Source: Methylophilaceae bacterium
GTDB lineage: Bacteria > Pseudomonadota > Gammaproteobacteria > Burkholderiales > Methylophilaceae
Assembly: GCA_025362115.1 (NCBI GenBank)
Contig: JANYIK010000065.1
Location: forward strand, 1-12,024
Direction of reading: 5' to 3'
Length of the DNA stretch: 12,024 nucleotides
The notes beneath the pieces are model-generated. The model was given only the letters and a program-made list of their open reading frames with translations. It had not been told where the DNA came from and made no database searches. Numbering within the stretch: the stretch's first letter is position 1; each line of letters opens with the position of its first letter. A program made the position numbers and the translations under genes. Shown piece by piece: positions 1 through 6,098 of this stretch.

Positions 1-552
1 GAGATAGCGCTTTGCTCCAACGGCAATAAGGTTCGCGTCATTGAAGATTGCCTCAACGGTCGCCGCACAATTTGGGACGATCCATTCAAACCCGGACGAA
101 ACGGTCTTGTCGGATTGGCGCAAAGAATCGAGATTCACTCACCGCTTGAACTTGTTGTCCTGATGCTCGGAACAAACGACTTCCAGTCCATGCACGAGCT
201 CAATGCATGGCATTCATCTCAAGGTATTCTTGCGCTGGTATCTGCCATCCGCACTGCGCCCATTGAACCTGACATGCCTGCACCCCAAATTCTCGTGGTC
301 GCGCCTCCAGAGATCCAAACTCCGAAAGGGCCAATCGCGCCAAAATTTGAAGGTGGTGAAAGAAAGTGCATTGGGTTGGCTGTGGCATACCGTAAGGTCT
401 GCGAGGAAATCAACTGTAATTTCTTCGATGCCGGCAGTGTCATTACGTCAAGTAAAGTCGACGGGGTGCACCTTGATGCAGAGCAGCACTTGGTACTTGG
501 AAATAAGTTATCCCCAATCGTGAATGCTTTACTTACAGAAAATGTGCGCTAA
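1..552 (+). CDS. SGNH-family arylesterase/acyltransferase, MsAcT-like, 5'-truncated by window edge
   Basis: The frame is open from base 1, so the gene begins outside the window and the last 183 residues are seen. Visible SGNH-hydrolase signatures are a block II-like stretch (VIEDCLNGRRTIWDDP, from about residue 14), block III GTND at residues 57-60 with the oxyanion-hole Asn, and the block V Asp-Gly-Val-His at 154-157 supplying the catalytic Asp and His. The nucleophilic Ser of block I must lie off the left edge. The stretches LVVLMLGTND, PQILVVAPP, FEGGE and FFDAGSVI closely resemble, from memory, the Mycobacterium smegmatis arylesterase/acyltransferase MsAcT (about 216 residues), so roughly 35-40 residues are missing. 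These enzymes hydrolyse or transfer short acyl groups on small esters; the natural substrate here is unknown. The TTG at 115 is internal, not a start. The next gene starts 32 bases downstream on the same strand, so co-transcription is possible. Confidence 0.88.
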   Translation, partial: EIALCSNGNKVRVIEDCLNGRRTIWDDPFKPGRNGLVGLAQRIEIHSPLELVVLMLGTNDFQSMHELNAWHSSQGILALVSAIRTAPIEPDMPAPQILVVAPPEIQTPKGPIAPKFEGGERKCIGLAVAYRKVCEEINCNFFDAGSVITSSKVDGVHLDAEQHLVLGNKLSPIVNALLTENVR

Positions 553-584
553 CTAATTATGGTAATGGTTCTCTTTAGGCCATA

Positions 585-1286
585 ATGGCCTTCATGAGAC
601 ATATCGAACGACATAGAACGCATCGCATCGGCTGGCTGCGTGCGGCAGTACTTGGTGCTAATGACGGTATCGTTTCCACCGCCAGTCTGGTGCTGGGGGT
701 GGCGGCAGCGGGTGCAAGCAAACAAAGCATTCTCATTGCCGGGGTTGCTGGGCTTGTAGCTGGAGCCATGTCAATGGCGGCGGGGGAATACGTATCCGTG
801 AGTTCGCAATCGGACACCGAGAATGCCGATTTGGATAGAGAGCGCAAGGAATTGGCAACCGATCCTGAGCATGAGCTTGATGAGCTTACCAATATCTATA
901 TCGGGCGCGGTCTAGATAAAAAACTGGCTGCGCAGGTGGCAACGCAGTTGACGGAACATGATGCACTGGGTGCCCATGCCCGCGACGAATTGGGAATTTC
1001 CGAATTGCTAACGGCAAAGCCGGTGCAAGCTGCGCTGGCTTCGGCCGCTACATTTTCGGTTGGGGCTTTGCTGCCACTGCTGATCGTACTTCTGGTTCCT
1101 GGCTCCGCACTGATGTGGGCAGTTTCCGGCAGTTCGCTATTGTTTCTCGCCTTATTGGGATCACTTTCTGCTAACGTCGGCGGCGCTTCGGTCATAGTCG
1201 CGGCGGCACGTGTAACGTTTTGGGGTGCGCTGGCGATGGCTTTGACTGCTGGCGTTGGTGCCTTGTTTGGGGTGGCGACCGTCTAA
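585..1286 (+). CDS. VIT1/CCC1-family Fe(2+)/Mn(2+) transporter
   Basis: A 233-residue inner-membrane protein of the VIT1/CCC1 (nodulin-21-like) family, which moves ferrous iron or manganese out of the cytoplasm. Five hydrophobic segments are visible at about residues 20-42, 48-68, 150-172, 175-197 and 205-230. The first carries the family motif GANDGIVST and the second ends in GAMSMAAGEYVSVSSQ. Between segments 2 and 3 is a charged region (about 75-145) with Glu-rich stretches such as ERKEL and PEHELDEL, matching the cytoplasmic metal-binding domain of the family. Length is normal. The ATG at 585 has a weak AGG 5 bases upstream; the ATG at 594, nine bases on, would also give an ordinary N-terminus, so the start is uncertain by three residues. 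A ferritin-like gene follows after 138 bases, which fits metal handling. Ferrous iron versus manganese cannot be decided from sequence. Confidence 0.92.
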   Translation: MAFMRHIERHRTHRIGWLRAAVLGANDGIVSTASLVLGVAAAGASKQSILIAGVAGLVAGAMSMAAGEYVSVSSQSDTENADLDRERKELATDPEHELDELTNIYIGRGLDKKLAAQVATQLTEHDALGAHARDELGISELLTAKPVQAALASAATFSVGALLPLLIVLLVPGSALMWAVSGSSLLFLALLGSLSANVGGASVIVAAARVTFWGALAMALTAGVGALFGVATV

Positions 1287-1352
1287 CTCCCACAGCCAGA
1301 AGTAGCTGGCTCCAAAATGCGAACTTCCACTTTTTTGCTGAAGCGAATGGTT

Positions 1353-1381
1353 TTGATTTTTGAGTAAAGTTTTGCTTAAAT
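1353..1381 (+). promoter_or_regulatory. Candidate sigma70-type promoter for the ferritin-like gene
   Basis: TTGATT at 1353-1358 and TTAAAT at 1376-1381 are separated by 17 bases, 43 bases before the start codon at 1425, in a locally AT-rich part of the 138-base gap. Each box matches the consensus at only four of six positions, so this is a weak call. It would allow the ferritin-like gene and the overlapping kinase to be transcribed separately from the VIT1-type gene. No obvious Fur-box palindrome is seen. The rest of the gap holds only a short 6-bp hairpin at 1294-1311. Confidence 0.3.
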
Positions 1382-1424
1382 ATCGCCTGTAATCAACTTG
1401 CAAACGACATTGATGAGGTGACAC

Positions 1425-2177
1425 ATGCTTTCCGCAAAGAGTATTTTCCATGAAATCAGGCACAACCCCGATGCCTTCAGGCTGCTATTGAGCGTTGCCG
1501 CCAAGGGCGAGGCCCAGGGCGGCTGGGAGAACGAGCGCATCGCAACGCTGACACGCGACCCTGAACTGGCCAGAAAAGTACTACGCCACGGCGCGGACGA
1601 GACTAAGCATGGGCTGATTTTTTCCAAAATTCTGCAAAAAGCCAAACTGGATAAGGTAGATGTGCCGCTGGAAGGCGACTATTGCATGTTGCTGGAAAGC
1701 CGCGGTATCGGCTTGCCCCACGAGCGTTTGAAGCAGGATACACCCCTGGAAAGTGATGAGTTTCTCAAGTATCTGGTACATAGCAAGGTCACCGAGGAGC
1801 GTGCCTCTGAAGAAGTGAACATGATGCTCAGGGTTTTTGCTGATGACCCTGCACTGGCACCTTCCCTGCGCGTGATTGCGGATGATGAGATCAATCACGT
1901 TTCTTATACCCATGAAGAGTTGATAAAGCTTTGCGCGCAAGGCCATGAAGACAAAATCATGCGCATGCTGAAACAGTACGCCATGGCAGAAATCCGTGTC
2001 TACCGCGAAGTGGGTCAGGTATTTGTACGCAATATGGCGCAAGTGCTGGGCTGGAGCTGGCCCAAGAAAATGTTATTGGAATTCGGCGTTTTTGCCACTT
2101 ATTTGGTTGAGAGAACGATTACTTGGCGCAGGCTGGTAACACTACGCCCTCCAATGCGCCCCAATGCGCTGGGATAA
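1425..2177 (+). CDS. Ferritin-like (diiron four-helix-bundle) protein
   Basis: A 250-residue soluble protein with the ligand pattern of a ferritin-like four-helix bundle: Glu37 (ENERI), E59-x-x-H62 in ADETKHG, Glu124/Glu125 (TEERA) and E155-x-x-H158 in DDEINH. A pair of Glu helices and a pair of ExxH helices is the usual carboxylate-bridged dimetal site of bacterioferritin, rubrerythrin and related oxidases. The C-terminal 70 residues continue in helical, basic sequence (WSWPKKMLLEF, ERTITWRRLV) and are longer than a minimal ferritin, perhaps for membrane or partner contact. There is no rubredoxin CxxC domain. The start is well supported by GAGG at 1415-1418, six bases before the ATG. It lies downstream of a VIT1-type metal transporter and overlaps the next gene by 14 bases. 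A role in iron or oxidative-stress chemistry is inferred; iron storage is not shown, and the enzyme class is unknown. Confidence 0.83.
   Translation: MLSAKSIFHEIRHNPDAFRLLLSVAAKGEAQGGWENERIATLTRDPELARKVLRHGADETKHGLIFSKILQKAKLDKVDVPLEGDYCMLLESRGIGLPHERLKQDTPLESDEFLKYLVHSKVTEERASEEVNMMLRVFADDPALAPSLRVIADDEINHVSYTHEELIKLCAQGHEDKIMRMLKQYAMAEIRVYREVGQVFVRNMAQVLGWSWPKKMLLEFGVFATYLVERTITWRRLVTLRPPMRPNALG
2151..2170 (+). repeat. 10-bp tandem direct repeat at the ferritin-like/kinase gene junction
   Basis: CCAATGCGCC at 2151-2160 is followed directly by CCAATGCGCT at 2161-2170, nine of ten bases identical. Each copy holds an ATG: the first (2154) is in the ferritin-like frame, the second (2164) is the kinase start. 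As 10 is not a multiple of three, the duplication shifts frame and may have created the present gene overlap and the C-terminus of the upstream protein. Confidence 0.7.
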
Positions 2178-3213
2178 GCACCACAGTATTCTTGTTCGTC
2201 ATCCGCATGACCTGACGGTGGCTTGGGCGCAACGAGTCGTTAATCTTCACGACTCAAGCGTCACCGTCTCTGCAATCGAAACACTTTCTGTGAGCATAGG
2301 TACGACCACGCGCATCCGTGTGGTCGTCAGTCACAACGGATCGGAAACCCTTCCCCGCCACTGGTTCATCAAACTACCCTCTCTGTCTTGGCGCGCTTGG
2401 CTCATCACCGCCCTGCCGCAACTGTTGCAAACCGAAGTGCGGTTTTATCAGGAACAAGTCACCTCCGTTCCCGTGCTTACCCCCACTGTGCTAGCCGCAC
2501 AGCGTCAACGTGGGCGAGGCACCACGCTGGTGATGGCTGATGTCACAGAACATGGAGCGGTACCCGGTTCACCCGGTGATGCTTTAACCGTAGATCAAGC
2601 GCTTTCTGTCATCGAGCAACTCGCGCATCTGCACGCTCGATTCTGGCAAAAAACACGACATAAGCGACACTGGGAAGATGCTCTGGGCACTGCTTTGGCT
2701 GTGCCGCTCATGAAGCGCGGACTAAACCGCGCAGGCAGTGCCGTACCTACGACGCTCCACCATCACGCCATGCAGTATGCTCGCCAGCGTCGCCACGCTA
2801 TGCGCTTTCTGGCAAGCGGCACTCAAACCCTCGTCCACCACGATCTGCACCCCGGCAACCTGTTCTGGCAGCAATCGCAACCGGGATTTCTGGACTGGCA
2901 ACTCGTCCGCAGCGGTGAAGGGATAAGCGACATCGCGTATTTTTTGGCAACTGCACTTGCGCCAGAAACACGGAGAACGCACGAACGCGAGCTCATTGAA
3001 CGCTATCAGCACCAACTTGAGAAACAGGGGGTGGTTACCGACCTCAGCACCCTATGGCAAAGGTATCGCGGACATCTCGTCTACCCCTTCGAGGCGATGC
3101 TGGTAACGCTGGCAGTGGGGGGATTGATGGAGCGAAAAAGCAATCTGGAACTGATACGCCGTGCAACTACGGCGGTTGAGGATCACGATGCTTTTGCCGC
3201 CGTGGGAATTTAA
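2164..3213 (+). CDS. Aminoglycoside-phosphotransferase-fold kinase (APH/choline-kinase-like), substrate unknown
   Basis: A 349-residue soluble protein of the protein-kinase-like/APH superfamily, which transfers the ATP gamma-phosphate to small hydroxylated or amino substrates. The catalytic loop is clear at residues 225-232 (H-H-D-L-H-P-G-N, with Asp227 as the likely base and Asn232 binding metal), followed by the DFG-equivalent D244-W-Q. HWFIKLP at 66-72 is the probable beta-strand carrying the ATP-binding Lys70, and TTLVMADV (120-127) looks like the hinge. Length and layout resemble the EcKinase/choline-kinase-like branch more than antibiotic-resistance enzymes, so a resistance function should not be assumed. 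The ATG lies inside the upstream gene (14-base overlap), has no recognisable Shine-Dalgarno and is the first possible start after an in-frame TAA at 2137, so translational coupling is likely. The stop codon overlaps that of convergent purK (shared TTAA, 3210-3213). Confidence 0.8.
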   Translation: MRWDKHHSILVRHPHDLTVAWAQRVVNLHDSSVTVSAIETLSVSIGTTTRIRVVVSHNGSETLPRHWFIKLPSLSWRAWLITALPQLLQTEVRFYQEQVTSVPVLTPTVLAAQRQRGRGTTLVMADVTEHGAVPGSPGDALTVDQALSVIEQLAHLHARFWQKTRHKRHWEDALGTALAVPLMKRGLNRAGSAVPTTLHHHAMQYARQRRHAMRFLASGTQTLVHHDLHPGNLFWQQSQPGFLDWQLVRSGEGISDIAYFLATALAPETRRTHERELIERYQHQLEKQGVVTDLSTLWQRYRGHLVYPFEAMLVTLAVGGLMERKSNLELIRRATTAVEDHDAFAAVGI

Positions 3214-4352
3214 CTGCGTTCTACGCCTATCTGTTGCCGCAGCAACATCGCGCTTTTCAGCACCCGTTCTGCATCTTGGCCTATCACCGTGAAATGCCCC
3301 ATCTTGCGACCTTGACGCGCTTGGTGTTTGCCGTAGAGGTGTAACTTGAGGTTAGGTTGTGCAAACAATATATCCCATTCCGGTTCATCTTCTTTATCCG
3401 CACCTTGCCACACATCACCCAACAGATTCACCATCACGGCGCCACTGTGTTGTGATGGATCACCTAGTGGCAACCCGCATAATGCCCGGACTTGCTGCTC
3501 AAACTGGTTGGTGACACAAGCATCTATGGTGTAGTGCCCCGAGTTATGGGGGCGCGGCGCCATTTCATTGATGAGCAACTTGCCGTCGCTGACGAAGAAT
3601 TCCACACCCAGAGTGCCGATGTAGCACAGTTTTTCAGCTACCTGGCTGGCCAACATCTGCGCTTTTTCACGCATGTCAGCATCGCATCTGGCGGGAACGA
3701 TGCTGATATCCAAAACCCCGTTGCGATGGATATTCTCTGCGGTGGGAAAAGTCTGCACTTTGCCAGCACTGTCACGCGCCAACACCACAGAAACTTCGGT
3801 ATCCAAAGTCACGCGCTTTTCCAGCACGCACAGTTCATTGTTAAAACTCTTGAACGCAGCAGCGGCCTCTTCAGGCGTGCTTACTCTCGCCTGACCTTTG
3901 CCGTCATAGCCAAAACGCGCCACTTTAAGAATGCCAGGATACAAGCCGCTACCAGCGGCTGGAATGTCTGCATCCGATTTGACTTGGGCATACGGCGCGT
4001 GGGGGAAGCCGTTGTCACGCAAAAAGTTTTTTTCTTGGATACGATGCTGGCAGATTGCTACCGCCGATGCTGAAGGATGCACTGGCACAGCTTTGGCTAA
4101 AGCTTCCAGCGTGCTGGCGGGTACGTTTTCAAATTCGGTGGTGACTGCAGCGCAAGTCTTTGCCATTTCATCCAGCGCAAAGCTGTCGTCATAGGCGGCA
4201 CACAAATGCTTATCGGCAATTTTTCCGGCGGGGCTATTCTGGTCGGGGTCTAGCACAATGACCTTGTAACCCATTTCGTGTGCAGCAATGACGAAAAAAC
4301 GCGCCAGTTGGCCGCCGCCGAGCATACCCAAAGTATTCGGCGGCAATATCAT
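3210..4352 (-). CDS. purK: N5-carboxyaminoimidazole ribonucleotide synthase (ATP-grasp)
   Basis: PurK uses ATP and bicarbonate to carboxylate aminoimidazole ribonucleotide to N5-CAIR, the step before PurE in de novo purine synthesis. The 380-residue product shows the N-terminal preATP-grasp motif GMLGGGQLARF (9-19), TEFENV near 72-77, the ATP-grasp loop FGYDGKGQ (147-154), and the metal/substrate-binding stretch INEMAPRPHNSGHYTIDAC (261-279), then GKMGHFTV near the C-terminus. Length is normal for the family. The ATG overlaps the purE stop in an ATGA arrangement (4349-4352), which predicts translational coupling. The stop overlaps that of the convergent kinase gene by four bases, leaving no room for a dedicated terminator between the two. 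Confidence 0.97.
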   Translation of the reverse strand: MILPPNTLGMLGGGQLARFFVIAAHEMGYKVIVLDPDQNSPAGKIADKHLCAAYDDSFALDEMAKTCAAVTTEFENVPASTLEALAKAVPVHPSASAVAICQHRIQEKNFLRDNGFPHAPYAQVKSDADIPAAGSGLYPGILKVARFGYDGKGQARVSTPEEAAAAFKSFNNELCVLEKRVTLDTEVSVVLARDSAGKVQTFPTAENIHRNGVLDISIVPARCDADMREKAQMLASQVAEKLCYIGTLGVEFFVSDGKLLINEMAPRPHNSGHYTIDACVTNQFEQQVRALCGLPLGDPSQHSGAVMVNLLGDVWQGADKEDEPEWDILFAQPNLKLHLYGKHQARQGRKMGHFTVIGQDAERVLKSAMLLRQQIGVERS

Positions 4353-4849
4353 TTGGTCTCTTTGAGTTGCATGGCCAACACTTTATCAGTCTGGTTTTTA
4401 CGGAATTCTGCCAGTTTTTGAGCCAGTATTGCATCGGTAGTCGCCAGAAGCGCCACGGCAAACAAGCCTGCGTTAAAAGCGCCAGCCTCACCTATGGCGA
4501 AGGTCGCCACCGGAATGCCTTTGGGCATTTGTACGATGGATAGCAGTGAATCCTGGCCTTGCAGATGTTTGGACGGCACTGGCACGCCCAACACCGGCAG
4601 CGTAGTCTTGGCAGCAATCATGCCTGGCAGATGCGCAGCACCCCCAGCCCCAGCAATAATCGCCCGCAAACCACGTGCTGCCGCGCCCTCGGCAAAACTG
4701 AACATCAAATCCGGTGTGCGATGCGCGGAAACCACGTGCGCCTCGTGCGGCACGCCAAACTGCTTGAGTACGTCCACGGCGGCTTGCATCACCGGCCAGT
4801 CGCTATCGGAGCCCATCACTACCGCGATCAAAGGTTTTTCTGTCGTCAC
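4349..4849 (-). CDS. purE: N5-carboxyaminoimidazole ribonucleotide mutase
   Basis: PurE class I rearranges N5-CAIR, made by PurK, to 4-carboxy-aminoimidazole ribonucleotide. The 166-residue protein has the full family signature: GSDSD (13-17) binding phosphate, SAHRTP (41-46) with the conserved His43, AGAGGAAHLPGM (66-77), and PVPSKHLQGQDSLLSIVQMP (90-109). The start is GTG at 4849-4847; it is preferred because AGGGG at 4856-4860 sits six bases upstream, directly against the proB stop codon. The gap to proB is only 11 bases and the purK start overlaps the purE stop, so proB-purE-purK are very likely one transcript. Presence of PurK alongside indicates the bacterial N5-CAIR route rather than the direct carboxylase (class II) route. 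Confidence 0.97.
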   Translation of the reverse strand: MTTEKPLIAVVMGSDSDWPVMQAAVDVLKQFGVPHEAHVVSAHRTPDLMFSFAEGAAARGLRAIIAGAGGAAHLPGMIAAKTTLPVLGVPVPSKHLQGQDSLLSIVQMPKGIPVATFAIGEAGAFNAGLFAVALLATTDAILAQKLAEFRKNQTDKVLAMQLKETK

Positions 4850-4860
4850 TTTTTACCCCT

Positions 4861-5979
4861 TTACAACAACACTAGATTGGTTCTGTGTATTAGCTCGGCT
4901 TCGTCCACATAGCCCAAAATCTTCTCAATCTCGGTGCTGGCTTTCTTCAATATGAGCGCGGCTTCGGCAGCATTATAGTTGACCAAGCCGCGTGCAACCT
5001 CTTTGCCTTGTGCATCGAGACAGGACACCACTTCACCGCGTTCGAATTCGCCAGCAACCGCCACCACACCCACTGGCAGCAAACTTTTGCCATCATCCTG
5101 CAAGGCCTTTACCGCGCCCGCATCCAGAGTCAAGCGACCTCGCACTTGCAGATGATCTGCCATCCATTGTTTTTTGGCCGCCATTTTTTGCTGCTCAGCG
5201 CGTAGGTGAGTGCCTATCAATTCATCATTGGCCAAGCGCACCAATACATCAGGCTCATGACCCGATGCGATGACAGTGTGCGCTCCGCTGCGTGCCGCGC
5301 GTTTGGCGGCGATGATTTTGGTGAACATGCCACCGCTGCCTATCGCGCTACCCGTACCGCCCGCCATTGCTTCCAGCTTGATATCGCCAGCCGTAGCGTG
5401 TTGTATCAACTTGGCATCTGTGTTTTTGCGCGGGTCGGCAGAGTATAGTCCGGCCTGATCGGTGAGTATCACCAAGGCATCAGCCTCCACCAGATTAGCC
5501 ACCAGAGCGGCCAAGGTGTCATTGTCACCAAAGCGGATTTCGTCGGTGGCGACCGTGTCGTTTTCGTTGATGATGGGAATCACGCCTAAATCCAGCAATG
5601 TACGCAAAGTGCTGCGGGCGTTGAGGTAGCGTTTTCTGTCGCTCAAATCATCGTGTGTCAGCAGTACTTGCGCGGTATGTAGATGATGCTCCGCAAAGCA
5701 GGATTCATACATCTGCACCAAGCCCATCTGTCCCACGGCAGCGGCGGCTTGCAGCTCGTTCACGGCAGTAGGACGTTTAGCCCAACCCAAGCGCTGCATA
5801 CCTTCGGCCACAGCACCACTGGAAACCAAGATGATTTCTCTCTCTTTTTCGTGTAGCCGCGCAATCTGCCCCGCCCAAGCTGCGATGGCTTTGCGATCCA
5901 GCCCACGTCCTTCGTCGGTCACCAGACTGGAGCCGACTTTGACAATGATGGTCTTGGCGTTAGTTAATAGCGACTTCAT
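4861..5979 (-). CDS. proB: Glutamate 5-kinase (AAK domain plus PUA domain)
   Basis: ProB phosphorylates glutamate with ATP, the first and feedback-inhibited step of proline synthesis. From the chosen ATG (5979-5977) it is 372 residues, near the E. coli length of 367. The amino-acid-kinase domain covers roughly residues 8-240 with KVGSSLV (14-20), LVSSGAV (51-57), NEND (138-141) and GSGGMFTK (214-221); the C-terminal PUA domain is at about 280-365. The longer frame from ATG 6018 adds MATEIGFLEVSAN, which lacks a properly spaced ribosome site and is not kinase-like, so I prefer the internal start, matching the usual MxxxxxxxKxIVVKVGSS-type N-terminus. The site for 5979 is GAGG 11 bases upstream, an unusually long spacing. 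The gene follows obgE after 119 bases containing an inverted-repeat segment and a mini-ORF, and precedes purE by 11 bases. proA is not in the window. Confidence 0.93.
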   Translation of the reverse strand: MKSLLTNAKTIIVKVGSSLVTDEGRGLDRKAIAAWAGQIARLHEKEREIILVSSGAVAEGMQRLGWAKRPTAVNELQAAAAVGQMGLVQMYESCFAEHHLHTAQVLLTHDDLSDRKRYLNARSTLRTLLDLGVIPIINENDTVATDEIRFGDNDTLAALVANLVEADALVILTDQAGLYSADPRKNTDAKLIQHATAGDIKLEAMAGGTGSAIGSGGMFTKIIAAKRAARSGAHTVIASGHEPDVLVRLANDELIGTHLRAEQQKMAAKKQWMADHLQVRGRLTLDAGAVKALQDDGKSLLPVGVVAVAGEFERGEVVSCLDAQGKEVARGLVNYNAAEAALILKKASTEIEKILGYVDEAELIHRTNLVLL

Positions 5980-5993
5980 GTTTGCGGATACCT

Positions 5994-6032
5994 CTAAAAA
6001 TCCAATTTCCGTTGCCATGCTGCGTTACTCAC
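5994..6032 (-). other. Putative 12-codon leader ORF upstream of proB
   Basis: On the - strand, AAGGAG (6042-6047) lies nine bases before a GTG at 6032 that opens a 12-codon frame reading MSNAAWQRKLDF, ending in TAG at 5994-5996. That stop overlaps the GAGG that would serve proB. The frame differs from proB, so it is not an N-terminal extension. The geometry would allow translational coupling or attenuation, but the peptide has no proline or glutamate run and the signal could be accidental or part of a repeated element. No evidence of translation is available. Confidence 0.3.
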
Positions 6033-6083
6033 AAAAAATTACTCCTTACATAGTACCCATATGCCGCGTCGCAATTTTTTGCT
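6032..6083. repeat. Inverted-repeat segment in the obgE-proB spacer
   Basis: Within the 119-base spacer, CAATTTTTTG (6072-6081) and CAAAAAATT (6032-6040) form a 9-bp perfect inverted repeat (CAAAAAATT/AATTTTTTG) about 30 bases apart. The interval has a smaller centred CATA/TATG pair around GGGTAC. The flank next to the obgE stop is a short tandem GCAAG repeat. The composition is unlike the neighbouring genes and the layout is reminiscent of a small palindromic or dispersed element; family membership cannot be judged from one copy. It could alternatively be an mRNA hairpin between the two genes. No T-run follows that would make it a clear terminator. Confidence 0.4.
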
Positions 6084-6098
6084 CGCGCCTTGCCTTGC

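Noticed and set aside
1294..1311. 6-bp hairpin AGCCAG/CTGGCT after the VIT1-type gene
   Set aside because: Short stem with no adjacent T-run; not enough for a terminator call.
1581..2042. 153-codon open frame on the - strand
   Set aside because: Antisense to the ferritin-like gene, which has a good ribosome site and conserved metal ligands.
2164..3213. Aminoglycoside resistance gene
   Set aside because: Only the general APH fold and catalytic loop are shared; no feature of a known resistance subfamily is seen and the context is chromosomal core.
3492..4073. 193-codon open frame on the + strand
   Set aside because: It lies wholly antisense to purK, whose motifs are unmistakable, and its translation has no recognisable domain.
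4494..4955. 153-codon open frame on the + strand
   Set aside because: Antisense to purE and the end of proB; low-complexity Ala/Thr/Cys-rich translation typical of a shadow frame.
5980..6018. N-terminal extension of proB from ATG 6018
   Set aside because: No ribosome site at usable spacing (AAGGAG is 23 bases away), and the added 13 residues are not part of the kinase fold.
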